From the NCBI GenBank assembly GCA_013698215.1, contig JACCVJ010000460.1, positions 1 to 11,423 of the forward strand: 11,423 nucleotides of DNA, given 5' to 3'. The stretch is from Tatlockia sp. (GTDB lineage Bacteria > Cyanobacteriota > Cyanobacteriia > Cyanobacteriales > Chroococcidiopsidaceae). Below the pieces are notes generated by a model, which saw only the letters and a list, made by a program, of their open reading frames with translations, was not told the DNA's origin and ran no database searches. Numbering within the stretch: position 1 is the first letter of the stretch; every line of letters starts with the position of its first letter. Both the position numbers and the translations under genes were made by a program. Shown here piece after piece: positions 11,273 to 11,423 of this stretch.

Positions 11273-11423
11273 CTAATGGTTTGCTACTTTATCCCCTAAT
11301 TCTCTAACTAACTTAATTAGTTCTAGAGTGGGTGTATCTTTTTTACAAAAAGCATCTAGACAATTAATGTTGCTTGTTTCTTGGAACTTAGGGTTTTCTA
11401 AAGAAGAATAAGCAATAATTTGA
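11273..11423 (-). CDS. C-terminal fragment, probable response-regulator receiver-like protein (cut by right edge)
   Basis: Reading the minus strand inward from the right edge gives 49 codons ending TAG at 11273-11275. The fragment starts QIIAYSSLENPKF and later reads LDAFCKKDTPTLELIKLVRE. This matches the last third of a receiver domain: strand 4 ending in a Ser/Thr (IIAYSS), strand 5 with the conserved lysine (AFCKKD), then helix 5 (TPTLELIKLVREL). The protein stops soon after (GDKVANH), so if it is a receiver domain it has no C-terminal output domain. The phospho-acceptor aspartate lies outside the window, so this cannot be confirmed. No terminator is visible for it; the hairpin at 11213 has T-tracts only in the plus direction. 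Confidence 0.55.
   Translation of the reverse strand, partial: QIIAYSSLENPKFQETSNINCLDAFCKKDTPTLELIKLVRELGDKVANH

Overview
The window is chromosomal DNA from a cyanobacterium. It holds phycocyanobilin:ferredoxin oxidoreductase (PcyA), a CyanoP/PsbP-like lipoprotein, a DevBCA exporter, a cyanobacterial-type Ser/Thr kinase and at least sixteen copies of the HIP1 octamer GCGATCGC. I cannot name the species from sequence alone. No heterocyst-specific marker is visible apart from devBCA, and devBCA also occurs in non-heterocystous strains. No rRNA, tRNA, CRISPR array or complete transposable element was seen.

Layout. 1-504 (-) is the N-terminal part of a Ser/Thr protein kinase cut by the window edge. 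718-1989 (+) is a two-gene unit that looks like a photolyase/cryptochrome split in two with the domain order reversed: the FAD-binding helical domain comes first and a free-standing antenna-type alpha/beta domain second. 1990-2577 is mostly non-coding but holds a 52-codon gene followed by a clear terminator. 2578-3246 (+) is a DUF1361 membrane protein with an exact NtcA-type palindrome in its leader. 3250-7080 (-) is a devB-devC-devA operon followed by an unrecognised basic protein. 7206-7876 (-) is a cold-shock/DUF1294 protein split by a -1 frameshift. 7922-8355 (-) is a hicBA toxin-antitoxin locus whose toxin gene is broken by two indels; a long palindrome sits in the toxin's 3' end.

8453-9184 (-) is pcyA, divergent from a small hypothetical gene (9305-9550, +), with an exact TGTA-N8-TACA site between them. 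9543-10689 (-) is cyanoP followed, one base later, by maf. 11005-11184 (+) is a 59-codon gene ending in a textbook terminator. 11273-11423 (-) is the C-terminal piece of a protein resembling a response-regulator receiver domain.

How the genes relate. Most of the window is housekeeping or photosynthesis-related: bilin synthesis, PSII assembly, NTP sanitation and envelope export. The parts most worth a second look are the swapped split photolyase pair with its inverted repeat, the degenerate hicA with an apparently intact hicB, the frameshifted CSD-DUF1294 gene, two exact NtcA-like sites in intergenic positions, and a tandem HIP1 array that encodes part of the DevB membrane anchor. All functional statements rest on motif recognition by eye; no database search was possible.
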